From JBFAPK01 sp040676675 (GTDB taxonomy: Bacteria > Actinomycetota > Actinomycetes > Mycobacteriales > Micromonosporaceae), in NCBI RefSeq assembly GCF_040676675.1, contig NZ_JBFAPK010000030.1, forward strand, positions 48,000 through 111,999: DNA of 64,000 bases, in the 5' to 3' direction. The position numbers and the translations under genes are program-made. The notes below the pieces were generated by a model, which saw only the letters and a list, made by a program, of their open reading frames with translations, made no database searches and was not told where the DNA came from. Positions 32,256-41,500 of this stretch are shown piece after piece. Position 1 is the first letter of the stretch; every line of letters starts with the position of its first letter.

Positions 32256-35200
32256 CTACTTCCGGGTCACCCCGTTGAGCCCGTACTGGCGCTGGATGTC
32301 CTTGCCGTAGTCCCGCCACCAGTCGTCCGGGGTCTCGTTGCGGCTGATGTTCGGGTTGCCGTGCCAGGTGGCGTTGTACTTGCCGGTCTCCGGGTCGTAG
32401 TGCGCGCTGATGTCGTACTTGACCCCGTCGGGCTGCGCGTCCTTCGACGGCGAGAACGACGCGTTGCCGTTCAGCTTGTCCTCCTCCGCCCGCGCCGCCT
32501 CGTCGGCCTTCTTGAAGCCGTTCACGGTGTCCGCGTGCTTGCGGGCCGCGTCGGCCTCCTTGCGGTACTGCTCGGCGCCCTGCTTCGCGAACTTGTCGCC
32601 CGGGTTCTGCTTCGCCCAGCGCTCCGCGTTGTTCGCCTTCGCCTCGGCCAGGTCGGCGTCGCGGAACGCCTTCTCCACCTCCGGGGTACGGAGGGAGTCG
32701 GCGTGCGCCCGCAGCGTGTCGGCCTTCTGCGTGATGCTCCCGACCTCGTCGTTGACGATCTTCGAGACCTGCTTGGGGAAGTACTTCTGGTGCCACTCCT
32801 CGTTCACCTGGGACGGGAACCGCTCCCCCCGGCCGCCCGTGTAGGGCTTCAGCTCCCCGCCGAAGACCGGCGGCGAGTGGTGCTTGTTCTGGTGCGAGTC
32901 GAGCTTGACCACCACCCCGTCGTGCTCGCCCATGCCGACGAAGTCCTTGTTCCCAGAGGCCGTGGCCGGACCGGAGCCGGAGGCGGTGGCGTTTCCGGCG
33001 TCGTTGCCGGCGCCGGGCCGGTTGTTCTTCTTGGCGCCGCCGGCGCCGCCGCCCGCGCAGGAAGTGGTCTTGTTCCGGACCAGACCGAGCGGGTCGGACT
33101 CGCGGTACGGGTTCCCGACGTACGCGGCGGGGTCCGGGGCGGGGGCGAGCCCGAGCGGGTCCTGGCTGACGTACCGGCCGGAGATCGGGTCGTAGTAGCG
33201 GTACAGGTTGTAGTGCAGGCCGGTCTCGGCGTCGAGGTACTGGCCGGGGAAGCGCAGCGGCATCTCCGCGCCGTGGCCCGAGCCGCCCGCACCCCGGCCG
33301 GACCCGTCGGCGCCGGTCCCCGACCCGTCGAGCGGCGCGCCGTAGAGGGTGCTCTCGCCGTGCCAGGCCAGCGCGCCGTCGGTGCCGACCAGCTCGGTCG
33401 GCGTACCGACCAGGTCGGTGACGATCGAGTAGAAGCGGTGGTCGAGGGCGTCGCCGCCGGCGCGTACCGACTGCGCGACGGGGCGCCGCTGCTCCGGGTG
33501 GTGCTCCCACGTGGTGATCCGGCGCTCGCCCCGCGCGTCGGTGTGCGCCTGCTCCACCAGCACGGTCCCGTCCCAGACGAAGTCGAACCGCTCCGCCGGT
33601 ACCCGGGACCCGCCGGGCGCGTACCGGTGCTTGGCGATCCGCCGCCCGAGCGGGTCGTACCGGTAGCGCCAGCGGTCCCCGTCCGGGGTGTGCACCTCGA
33701 CCAGCCGGTCGTGGCCGTCCCAGCCGAAGTGCCAGGTCCGCTCGGCGCCGGTCGGGTCGGTCACCGTCCGCGCGGTCATCCGCCCCTGCGGGTCGTACCG
33801 GTAGCGCACCGCGCCGGCCGAGGCGACCAGGCTGCCGTCGTAGCGCAGCCGCCCGAGGTACGCCGAACCGGTCGCGCTCGTCGACGTCAGGTTCCCCACC
33901 GCGTCGTACCGGTAGGTCTCCCGCCGGCCCGGACCCGTCACGCCCGTCACCCGCCCGGCCGGGTCCAGCTCGAACTCGGTCCGGCCCGCCCGGTCGTCGG
34001 AGATCGCGGCGAGCTGGCCGTCCGGGCGGTAGTCGAACCGCCGCTGCCGCAGCCCGGCGACGACCTGCGCGGTGAGCTGGTCGCCTCCGGCGAAGCCCTG
34101 CGCCAGCACCACCGTGCCGTCGACGCTGCGGACCAGCTCCCGGCCCGCCTCGTCGTAGCGGAACGTGGTGGTGTGCGCGGCGGTGCGCAGCGAGACCGGG
34201 CTGCCGGTGCGGTCGTACGACCAGCTGCTCTCCTCGCCCGACGGGGTACGCCGGGAGCGGGTGCCCGCCTCGTCGTCGTACCGGAACGAGAGCGTGCGGC
34301 CGTTCGTGGTCGACGCCACCACCCGGCCCCACTCGTCCCGCTCGACGATCAGTACGGCGTCCTCGTTGGCCGCCCAGACCAGGTTGCCGACCGGGTCGTA
34401 CCGGTACGCGGTGGTGCCGGTGGGGGTGCGCCGCTCGACGACGTTGCCGAGCAGGTCGTGCTCGTACTCGGTGACCTCGCCCAGCCCGTTCGTGGACCGG
34501 ACGAGCTGCCCGGCCGCGTCGTACCCGAAGCGCAGCACCCGGCCGTTGAAGTCCGTCTCCTCGACCAGCCGCCCCGCCGCGTCGTACGCGTACCGCCAGA
34601 CCAGCCCGCGCGGATCGGTGACGGCGGTCAGCCGCAGCTCGGTGTCGTACGCGTAGGTCGTCCGCGCGCCGGTGGCGTCCACGGTCGCGGTGACCAGCCC
34701 GAACGGGCCGTACTCGGTGCGGCTCGCCGCGCCGGCGGCGTCGACGCGCTCGACCGGGTTGCCCTCGTCGTCGTACCGCACCTGGTCTGCGCCGCCCCGC
34801 GCGCCGGTACGCGTGACCCGCCGGCCCGCGACCGTGACGTCGCGGCGCGGCTCGTCGTCGGCGCGCCGCCCGAAGCCCTCGGCGAGCCGCTCGTACGTGA
34901 ACGACTCGGCCACCCCGACCGGCTCGTCGCGCGGGTCCGGCGCCTGCTCGTAGTACCGGGAGTAGGCCCGGTCGCGGTCGTGCACGCGGATGCTCAGCGC
35001 CTCGCCGCGCGGCGTGACCGCGACCGCGCTGCCGTCGGGCCGGACGATCCACTCCAGCCGGCCGGCGTCGTCGTACCCGTACCGGGTGATCCGGCCCAGC
35101 GGGTCGACCTTGGCCAGCAGCCGGTTGTACCGGCCCCACTCGAACCGGGTGGTGTTGCCGAGCGGATCGGTCTCGCTCGCCACGTGGCGCAGGTCGTCCA

Positions 35201-37076
35201 GCTCGTACACGGTGGTGTTGCCGAGCGAGTCGGTGTAGCGGGTGATGCGCCCCTCGACGTCGTAGGCGAGGACCGCGCTGAGGTATCCGCCGTCCCCCTC
35301 GGTGCGGACACAGCGGCCGTCGGCGTCGTACGCGTACCGGTAGCCGGAGCCGTTGCGGTCCCGCCACGCGGTGATCCGCCCCTGGTCGTCGTACTCGAAC
35401 CGCATCGGCCGGCCGGAGGCGTTGGCCACCTCGACGAGGCGTCGCCGCTCGTCGTAGCCGTACCCGGCGGCCGCGCCCAGCGGCTCGCCGTCGGCGTCGA
35501 GCAGGCGCATCGCGGTGATCCGCCCCGCCTCGGTACGCAGCGCCACCCGCCGCCCCGACGGGTGCCGTACCACGGTCGGGGCCAGGTCGTCGTCGCGCAG
35601 CACCTCGACCCGGTTGCCGTCGGCGTCCGCGATCTCCGCGAGCAGCCCCACCTCGCCGTGCCGGGCGAACCGGAGCGTCCGGCCGAGCAGCGGATCCGCC
35701 AGCTCGGCGGTACCGTCCGCGGCGACGGTCAGCGGCCAGCGCGGGCCCTCCAGCGGCAGCGCCGGGGCGCCGGCCGGGGCCGACGGGTAGACCAGGACCA
35801 TGCCGTCCGGGGCGAAGTAGCAGGCGCCCTCGGCGTCGAACTCCAGCCGCTGGTCCAGCGTGGAGGCCCAGGACGGGCCGAACCAGCCGCCCGCCCGGTA
35901 CGACGAGACGTGGGTCCGCTCCAGCGCGAGCGCCAGCGGGGCGGGCAGCTCCAGGTCGACCTGGGCGAGCACCATCTCGCCGGTCGCCACGTCGACCGGG
36001 TCGGTGACGCAGTCGCGGGTGTCGATCGAGACGGAGGTGTCCTTCGGTACCGGGGGACGGTTGCCGCCGCCGACCAGGCCCCGACCGCCGCCGAACCCGC
36101 CGCCGATCGTCCTGCCGCCGCCGGCGTCGAGCCCCTTGACGCCGCCCTTGATCCCGTCGGCGACCGGTCCGGAGAGGAGCTTGCCGCCCTTCGCGGCGAA
36201 CTTCATCACCCGGCCGACCAGGCGACCGCCCGGTACCAGCCCGAGGGCGATGCCGGCGCCGGCCATGGCGATCTCGCCGGCGTCGCCGCCGAGCAGCGCC
36301 GAGCCGAAGTCGATCAGGCCGGAGAGCAGGCCGATCGCCTCGCCCAGCGGCGGGAAGATGAACGAGGCGATGGCGGAGAGCACGTCCAGCACCGTCGTGA
36401 TCCACTCGATCACGGTGCTGCGCAGGAAGTCCACGAACGCCTGGAACGCCTCGGCGATCTTCTCCCACAGCGACCGCTGCGGCGCGTCCTTGGCCAGTTG
36501 CCGCAGCGTCTGCGCGGCCGTACGGGCGGCCTGGTCCCGCAGCGCGGTCGCCTGCCCGAGCAGCGCCTTCGCCTGGTCCAGCGCCTGCTGCGCCTGATCG
36601 GCCCGGTTCCGGGCGGCGGTGACGTCGTCGGCGGCCCGGTCCTTGGCGGTCTGGTCGGCGTTCGCGTCCCCGCCCAGGGCGGCCACCGCCGACTGGGCGA
36701 GCGCGAGCGCCGCCTGCGACGCGCCCTGGTCCTGCGACGCGTTGCGGGCCTGCTCCAGCGCCCGCAGCGACATCGACTGCGCCTCCTGCAACGACGGCAG
36801 GTAGCGCAGGTAGGCGTCGGCGGCCTGACCGTACGAGTGGGCCATCCGGTCCAGGCGCCCCGGCAGCTTGTCGATCAGGTTCCGGAAGGCCTCCATCGCC
36901 TTGCCCTGGCCGACGTCGATCTGACCGCCCGAGGCGAGCAGGTCGTGCGCCTCCTGGGTGGTACGCGCCAACTCCTGGTACGCGTTCGTGATCTCGTCGA
37001 ACGACTCCGGATCGCCCGGTACCGGATCGGAGTCCAGCTCCAGTACCGACCACTCGGCGGCTCCTGGACGTGCCAT
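32256..37076 (-). CDS. RHS-repeat polymorphic toxin with WXG-like N-terminus and HNH-like C-terminus
   Basis: The 1606-residue protein is a polymorphic toxin. Residues ~20-200 are a helical, WXG100-like type VII export domain (ITNAYQELARTTQEAHDLL, long Ala/Gln coiled coil). Two hydrophobic stretches (~220-300) follow. DUF6531 (~340-410: DPVDVATGEMVLAQVDL) leads into some 30 YD/RHS repeats (YDxxGRL/T types, ~450-1290). The RHS core ends near 1305 with GLHYNLYRYYDPISGRYVSQDPLGL. The variable C-terminus (~1335-1606) holds HQNKHHSPPVFGG and NEEWHQKYF, like an HNH nuclease fold. ATG 37076 fits a GGGGGG ribosome site. No immunity gene follows within the 170 nt to the next gene. Confidence 0.9.
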   Translation of the reverse strand: MARPGAAEWSVLELDSDPVPGDPESFDEITNAYQELARTTQEAHDLLASGGQIDVGQGKAMEAFRNLIDKLPGRLDRMAHSYGQAADAYLRYLPSLQEAQSMSLRALEQARNASQDQGASQAALALAQSAVAALGGDANADQTAKDRAADDVTAARNRADQAQQALDQAKALLGQATALRDQAARTAAQTLRQLAKDAPQRSLWEKIAEAFQAFVDFLRSTVIEWITTVLDVLSAIASFIFPPLGEAIGLLSGLIDFGSALLGGDAGEIAMAGAGIALGLVPGGRLVGRVMKFAAKGGKLLSGPVADGIKGGVKGLDAGGGRTIGGGFGGGRGLVGGGNRPPVPKDTSVSIDTRDCVTDPVDVATGEMVLAQVDLELPAPLALALERTHVSSYRAGGWFGPSWASTLDQRLEFDAEGACYFAPDGMVLVYPSAPAGAPALPLEGPRWPLTVAADGTAELADPLLGRTLRFARHGEVGLLAEIADADGNRVEVLRDDDLAPTVVRHPSGRRVALRTEAGRITAMRLLDADGEPLGAAAGYGYDERRRLVEVANASGRPMRFEYDDQGRITAWRDRNGSGYRYAYDADGRCVRTEGDGGYLSAVLAYDVEGRITRYTDSLGNTTVYELDDLRHVASETDPLGNTTRFEWGRYNRLLAKVDPLGRITRYGYDDAGRLEWIVRPDGSAVAVTPRGEALSIRVHDRDRAYSRYYEQAPDPRDEPVGVAESFTYERLAEGFGRRADDEPRRDVTVAGRRVTRTGARGGADQVRYDDEGNPVERVDAAGAASRTEYGPFGLVTATVDATGARTTYAYDTELRLTAVTDPRGLVWRYAYDAAGRLVEETDFNGRVLRFGYDAAGQLVRSTNGLGEVTEYEHDLLGNVVERRTPTGTTAYRYDPVGNLVWAANEDAVLIVERDEWGRVVASTTNGRTLSFRYDDEAGTRSRRTPSGEESSWSYDRTGSPVSLRTAAHTTTFRYDEAGRELVRSVDGTVVLAQGFAGGDQLTAQVVAGLRQRRFDYRPDGQLAAISDDRAGRTEFELDPAGRVTGVTGPGRRETYRYDAVGNLTSTSATGSAYLGRLRYDGSLVASAGAVRYRYDPQGRMTARTVTDPTGAERTWHFGWDGHDRLVEVHTPDGDRWRYRYDPLGRRIAKHRYAPGGSRVPAERFDFVWDGTVLVEQAHTDARGERRITTWEHHPEQRRPVAQSVRAGGDALDHRFYSIVTDLVGTPTELVGTDGALAWHGESTLYGAPLDGSGTGADGSGRGAGGSGHGAEMPLRFPGQYLDAETGLHYNLYRYYDPISGRYVSQDPLGLAPAPDPAAYVGNPYRESDPLGLVRNKTTSCAGGGAGGAKKNNRPGAGNDAGNATASGSGPATASGNKDFVGMGEHDGVVVKLDSHQNKHHSPPVFGGELKPYTGGRGERFPSQVNEEWHQKYFPKQVSKIVNDEVGSITQKADTLRAHADSLRTPEVEKAFRDADLAEAKANNAERWAKQNPGDKFAKQGAEQYRKEADAARKHADTVNGFKKADEAARAEEDKLNGNASFSPSKDAQPDGVKYDISAHYDPETGKYNATWHGNPNISRNETPDDWWRDYGKDIQRQYGLNGVTRK

Positions 37077-37280
37077 GGCCAACCCCCCAACTTCCACCTC
37101 TGACCTGCTCCTCGCTGCTCGGGAGCCGCCTCGAACACGTGGCGAGGGCTTCGTCGGTTCAGCCCGGCCGGCGGCGACCGGGCCTCGGGGCGGGACCCGC
37201 GTGCCTGGGCCGGTGAACCGATCCGTGGTGGGGAGCCGTGTACCGCGCGGAGTTGCTGTGACGGCCCGGAGGACTACCCC

Positions 37281-37580
37281 ATGAGCGTGATCGACGTTCC
37301 CGGCGCGGAGCTGGAGCGGGTCCACGACCTGCTGCAACGCACCAAAGATCTGATGGACAGCGCACCGATCAAGGCCATGGGCCACCTGGTGGACTCGCTC
37401 GGCCAGCACGACCTGGAGTCGGCCGCCCACGAGTTCGAGAAGCGGTGGGGCGACGGCCGGCACGTGGTGGGCAAGGACCTGGAGGGGGTACGGGACGCCG
37501 CCAAGTCGGTCGCCGACGCCTTCCGGACGACCGACGAGGAGACGGTCGCCGCACTTGAGGCGCCGCAGGGCGACGGATGA
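37281..37580 (+). CDS. Small WXG100-like helical protein
   Basis: The 99-residue all-helical acidic protein has the size and hairpin-like pattern of ESX/WXG100 proteins (VHDLLQRTKDLMDSAPI, HEFEKRWGDGRHVVGKDL, WGDG at the bend). The ATG follows GGAGG. It is divergent from the RHS toxin gene with 204 nt between starts, and overlaps the next gene by ATGA. It may act as the export partner or chaperone of the RHS N-terminal domain, or as part of the immunity function. The role is inferred from position. Confidence 0.7.
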   Translation: MSVIDVPGAELERVHDLLQRTKDLMDSAPIKAMGHLVDSLGQHDLESAAHEFEKRWGDGRHVVGKDLEGVRDAAKSVADAFRTTDEETVAALEAPQGDG

Positions 37581-38332
37581 GCCCGCCGGCGACAGAGGAT
37601 CAGGAACCAGGTGAAGGAGCAGTACCCGTGACCGACGCGACGACGACCGCCGACAGAACGAGGACCGCCGACGGGATGACGACCGCCGGCGCGGCGACCA
37701 CCGCTACCGCGCCGACCGGCTTCGAGCTGCGTACGCCCGTGGAGTGGGTCGACTTCGCCATGGCCGACGAGGCGAGCGAGAACCGCATCGCGCACGACGT
37801 CTGGACCCGGGCCCGGGAGGCCGGGCTGACCGAGAGCCAGGCGGGGGAGTTCACCGAATCGGTACGCCGGTCGGTGCGGCACGCCCGCCGCAGCGGCGCC
37901 CGGCACGCCGCCGGCGTCTTCCAGCTGTACGAGGACGGCCCGCTCACCGCGACGGTGCTGGTCTCGGTGGTGACCCCGCCCGCCTCCGGCGACGTGCTCG
38001 GCGCGCTGACCGCCGTGCGGCAACCGGAGCAGGGGGACGGGACCTGGCGCCGGGTCGGCACCGCGGAGATCGACGGCATCGGTACCGTCGGCCGGGTCCA
38101 CGGCATCCAGGACCTGACCCTCGACGAGCGGACCATGCGCTGCGCGGTCATGCACACGGTCGTACCGCTGCCCGGCTCCCCGGACGTGCTGGTGGTGACG
38201 GGTTCGAGCCCGAACGTGGCCGAGGCGGACGAGCTGTTCGAACTCTTCGCCACGATCACCGGTACGCTCCGGCTCACCCGGGGCGAGGAGCGAGCCGCCC
38301 CGACCGGCGCGCCGCGGGCGGACGCGGACTGA
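37577..38332 (+). CDS. Hypothetical type VII-associated protein
   Basis: This 251-residue soluble protein has a Thr/Ala-rich disordered N-terminus (~1-45). An alpha/beta domain follows (WVDFAMADEASENRIAHDVW, ATVLVSVVTPPASGDVLGAL, GTVGRVHGIQDL, VMHTVVPLPGSPDVLVVTGSSP). I do not recognise the family. ATG 37577 overlaps the stop of the WXG100-like gene, so the two are translated together. Position beside the toxin and secretion ATPase suggests a chaperone, immunity or EspG-like role, without sequence proof. Confidence 0.65.
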   Translation: MSPPATEDQEPGEGAVPVTDATTTADRTRTADGMTTAGAATTATAPTGFELRTPVEWVDFAMADEASENRIAHDVWTRAREAGLTESQAGEFTESVRRSVRHARRSGARHAAGVFQLYEDGPLTATVLVSVVTPPASGDVLGALTAVRQPEQGDGTWRRVGTAEIDGIGTVGRVHGIQDLTLDERTMRCAVMHTVVPLPGSPDVLVVTGSSPNVAEADELFELFATITGTLRLTRGEERAAPTGAPRADAD

Positions 38333-38371
38333 GCGGCGCGCCGCCGGTGGGGCGGGCGGAGCGGGCATCCC

Positions 38372-38404
38372 ACGAGGGGGACACCGGGAAGGTGTCCCCC
38401 TCGT
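38372..38404. terminator. 14-bp-stem hairpin between convergent type VII genes
   Basis: ACGAGGGGGACACC and GGTGTCCCCCTCGT form a perfect 14-bp stem with a 5-nt loop, 40 nt after the stop of the 37577 gene and facing the ATPase gene. It fits a bidirectional factor-independent terminator with a weak T-tail. Confidence 0.65.
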
Positions 38405-38537
38405 CGCGTTCCGCGCCTCGGTGCCGGTGCCGGTGCCGGTGCCGGGGCCGTGCACGTAGCCGTCGTCCGGACCGACCACGCCTCCCGCGCCGGACGTCAC
38501 CGGCGGAACGGCCGGATCTTGCCCGCCGGCCGTCCCG

Positions 38538-41500
38538 TCAGCCCCGCACCGGCTCCGCGTTTCGCGCGGACGCCGGCCCGGGCTCGGGCAGCGTCTCGCG
38601 GGCGGGTAGCGCGGCGCGGACCGACTCGACGTCGGCGCGGGGCACCTGCACCACGCGTACGGTGCCGTCGCCGAAGTGCGCGAGCACCCGACCGGGACGG
38701 CCCCCGCCGAGCTGGCCACGGGAGAGCTTCGCCCCGAGCAGCTCGCCGTCGCCCAGCCCCTGCGGGCTGATCAGCGCGCCCTGCCGGTTGCGGCGGGCGT
38801 CCACGTGCCAGCCGCCGAAGCCGCCGGAGAGCCCGTCGATGGTGCCCGCCATGACCAGGGCCCGCCCGGTCTCCGCGCCGGTTCGCGCGATCTCCCCGAG
38901 GTCGCTGCCCGCGTCGCACTTGAGCAGCAGCTCGGCGTCGTCGAGCACCACCACGGCCGGTCCGGGCACGCCCGCCAGCACCGAGGTGAGCCGGGCCGAG
39001 GTGAGGTCCTCGCCCGCGACCAGGTCGAGCACCCCGGGCAGCCCCGCCAGCTCCCGCAGCGGCGACCGCCGGGGCGCCGCGATCACTACCGGGGTGCCCC
39101 GGCCCAGCAGCTCCGCGACCATCGTCAGCAGGACGGTGCTGCGCCCGGAGCGGGGCGGACCGGCCACGACGAAGGTCGGGATACTGGCCAGGTCCGGGCC
39201 GACGCCGGCGAGCTGGTCGCCGCCGACCCCGAGCAGCGTCCAGAGCGGACCGGGCGAGCCGACCAGCGCCCGCGCCTGCGCCAGGGTCACCTCGTCCGGC
39301 AGTACGTCGATCCGGAACGGCCGGGCCGCCTTGGGGAGATCCGCGTCGCGCCGGCGGGCCGCCTCGGCGATCTCGGCGAGCACCCGTGCCTGGCCCTGTC
39401 CGGAGCCGTCGGCCCCGAGCAGCGCGATCTGGGCCTCCGCGCTGTCGACCGCCCGGATGGCCCGGCCGGTGGGGATCTCCTCCGGCAGCTGCCGGTAGTT
39501 GATGCCGACCATGCTGTAGTCGCTGCGCTCGGAGAGCCGGAGCACCAGCTTCTCCTCAGTGGTGGCGGAGACGCGGGTGGAGAACATGCTCCGGTCGCCG
39601 GCGAGCACCACGTGGATGCCCGCGCCGGCCCCCTCGCGCAGCAGCGTGAGCAGCGCGGCCATGAGGGTGCCGTTGTCGAAGTCGGCGAAGGTCTTGTCGA
39701 AGACCTCCCAGCGGTCGAGCAGCACCAGCAGGTGCGGCGGCCGCGCCTCCGGGGCCGCGGCGGCACGGAGTTCGACCAGGCTCGCCGAGCCGGTCGAGGC
39801 GAGCAGTTGCTGGCGCCGGCCCAGCTCGGCGGTGAGCCGGGAGAGCAGCCGGCCCAGCCGCTCGGCCTCGGTACGCCGCACCACCGCGCCGCAGTGCGGC
39901 AGCTCGGCCAGGGCCAGCAGCGCCCCGTTGCCGCAGTCGATGCCGTACAGGTGGACGTCGGCCGAGGAATGCGCCAGGGCGAGCGCGCCGGCGAGGGTAC
40001 GCAGGGTCTGCGAGCGGCCGCTGCGGGACGAGCCGATCACGTGCAGGTGCCCCAGCGTGGCGAGGTCCAGCTCCAGCGGTACCTGCTCCTGCCGGTCCGG
40101 CAGGTCGACCAGCCCGTAGCCGACGGCGGGCAGGTGGTAGTCACCGGTACGGGCGGCCGGCAGGTCGGCCAGGGTCAGCGTGGCCGGCAGCGCCGGCAGC
40201 CAGGGGCTGTGCTGCGGCGGGATGCCCAGCCGCTCGCTGGCCCCGCGCACCGCCTCGACCAGCACGGCGAGGTCGGTCAGCTCCGTGGACTCCGGGCCGG
40301 CCCCGCCGGGCCGCGCCGGGGCCGGCCGACCGAGGTCGGTCCAGTCCAGCGGGGTCAGCGCCGGCGCCGGCCGCTGCCGCTGGCCGCTCCAGGCGCCCGG
40401 GCGGAACCCGCCGACCCGGCCGGCCTGGAACGGCACCAGCGACGACTGGGCCAGGCGCACGTACGCCCGGCCCGGCGTGGACTTGGAGATCGAGGCGGCG
40501 TCCGGGGCGTTGAGCACGTCCTGGCTCTCGCTGCTGTCGGTGACCCGCAGCGCGATCCGCAGGTTGGTGTTGGCCCGGATCTCCGGCGAGACCACGCCGC
40601 CCGGACGCTGGGTCGCCAGCACCAGGTGGATGCCGAGCGACCGTCCGCGCTGGGCGATGTTCACCAGGCCGGTGACGAAGTCTGGCAGGTCCCGCACCAT
40701 CGAGGCGAACTCGTCGATGACGATCAGCAGCCGGGGCATCGGGGTGCGCGTCGGCTCCCGGCGGAGCAGCTCCACGTAGTCGTCGATGTCCTTCGCGCCG
40801 GCCTCGGCCAGGATGTGCTCCCGGCGGCGCAGCTCGGCCGAGAGCGAGGTCAGCGCCCGGCTGACCAGGTGGGTGTCCAGGTCGGTGACCATGCCGACCG
40901 TGTGCGGCAGCAGCACGCAGTCCTTGAACGCGCTGCCGCCCTTGTAGTCGACCAGCACGAAGGTCATCGCGTCCGGCCGGTTCGCCACCGCGAGCGAGGC
41001 GACCAGCGTCTGCAACAGCTCGGACTTGCCGGCGCCGGTGGTGCCGGCGACCAGGGCGTGCGGCCCGTCCCGCTTCAGGTCGAGCGCGAACGGCCCGTCC
41101 AGCGAGACGCCGACCACGGCCTCGGTGGTACGTCCGCCGGTGGCCCAACGGGCCGCCACCGCCTCCGGCTCCGGCGGCTCCAGCGCGAGCACGTCGAGCA
41201 GCCGGCTGGCGTCGGGCAGCGCGCCACCCTCGTCGGCGCCGCCGGTGTCCCGCAGCGGGGCCAGCGCCCGCGCCACGGTACGCAGCCAGCCCGGGGAGAC
41301 CAGGTCGGGGTGCACGCCCGCGACCGGCTCGGCGAGCGTACGGGTCAGTAGCAGCGTGCCGTCGGGCTGCTGGGAGACCACGGCCTGGCACTCCTCGGGC
41401 AGCAGCTTCTCCTCCGCGTCGAGGCAGAGCGCGTAGACGCCGACCGCCGGCCCCTCCCGGAGCAGCTGGGTCACCCCCGGCAGCGAGCGCAGCCGGCGGG

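Noticed and set aside
32193..37103. A 1636-residue open frame antisense to the RHS gene
   Set aside because: It is rich in Arg/Val/Pro/Ala with no domain; long antisense frames are expected in GC-rich DNA and the RHS repeats and motifs fix the real strand.
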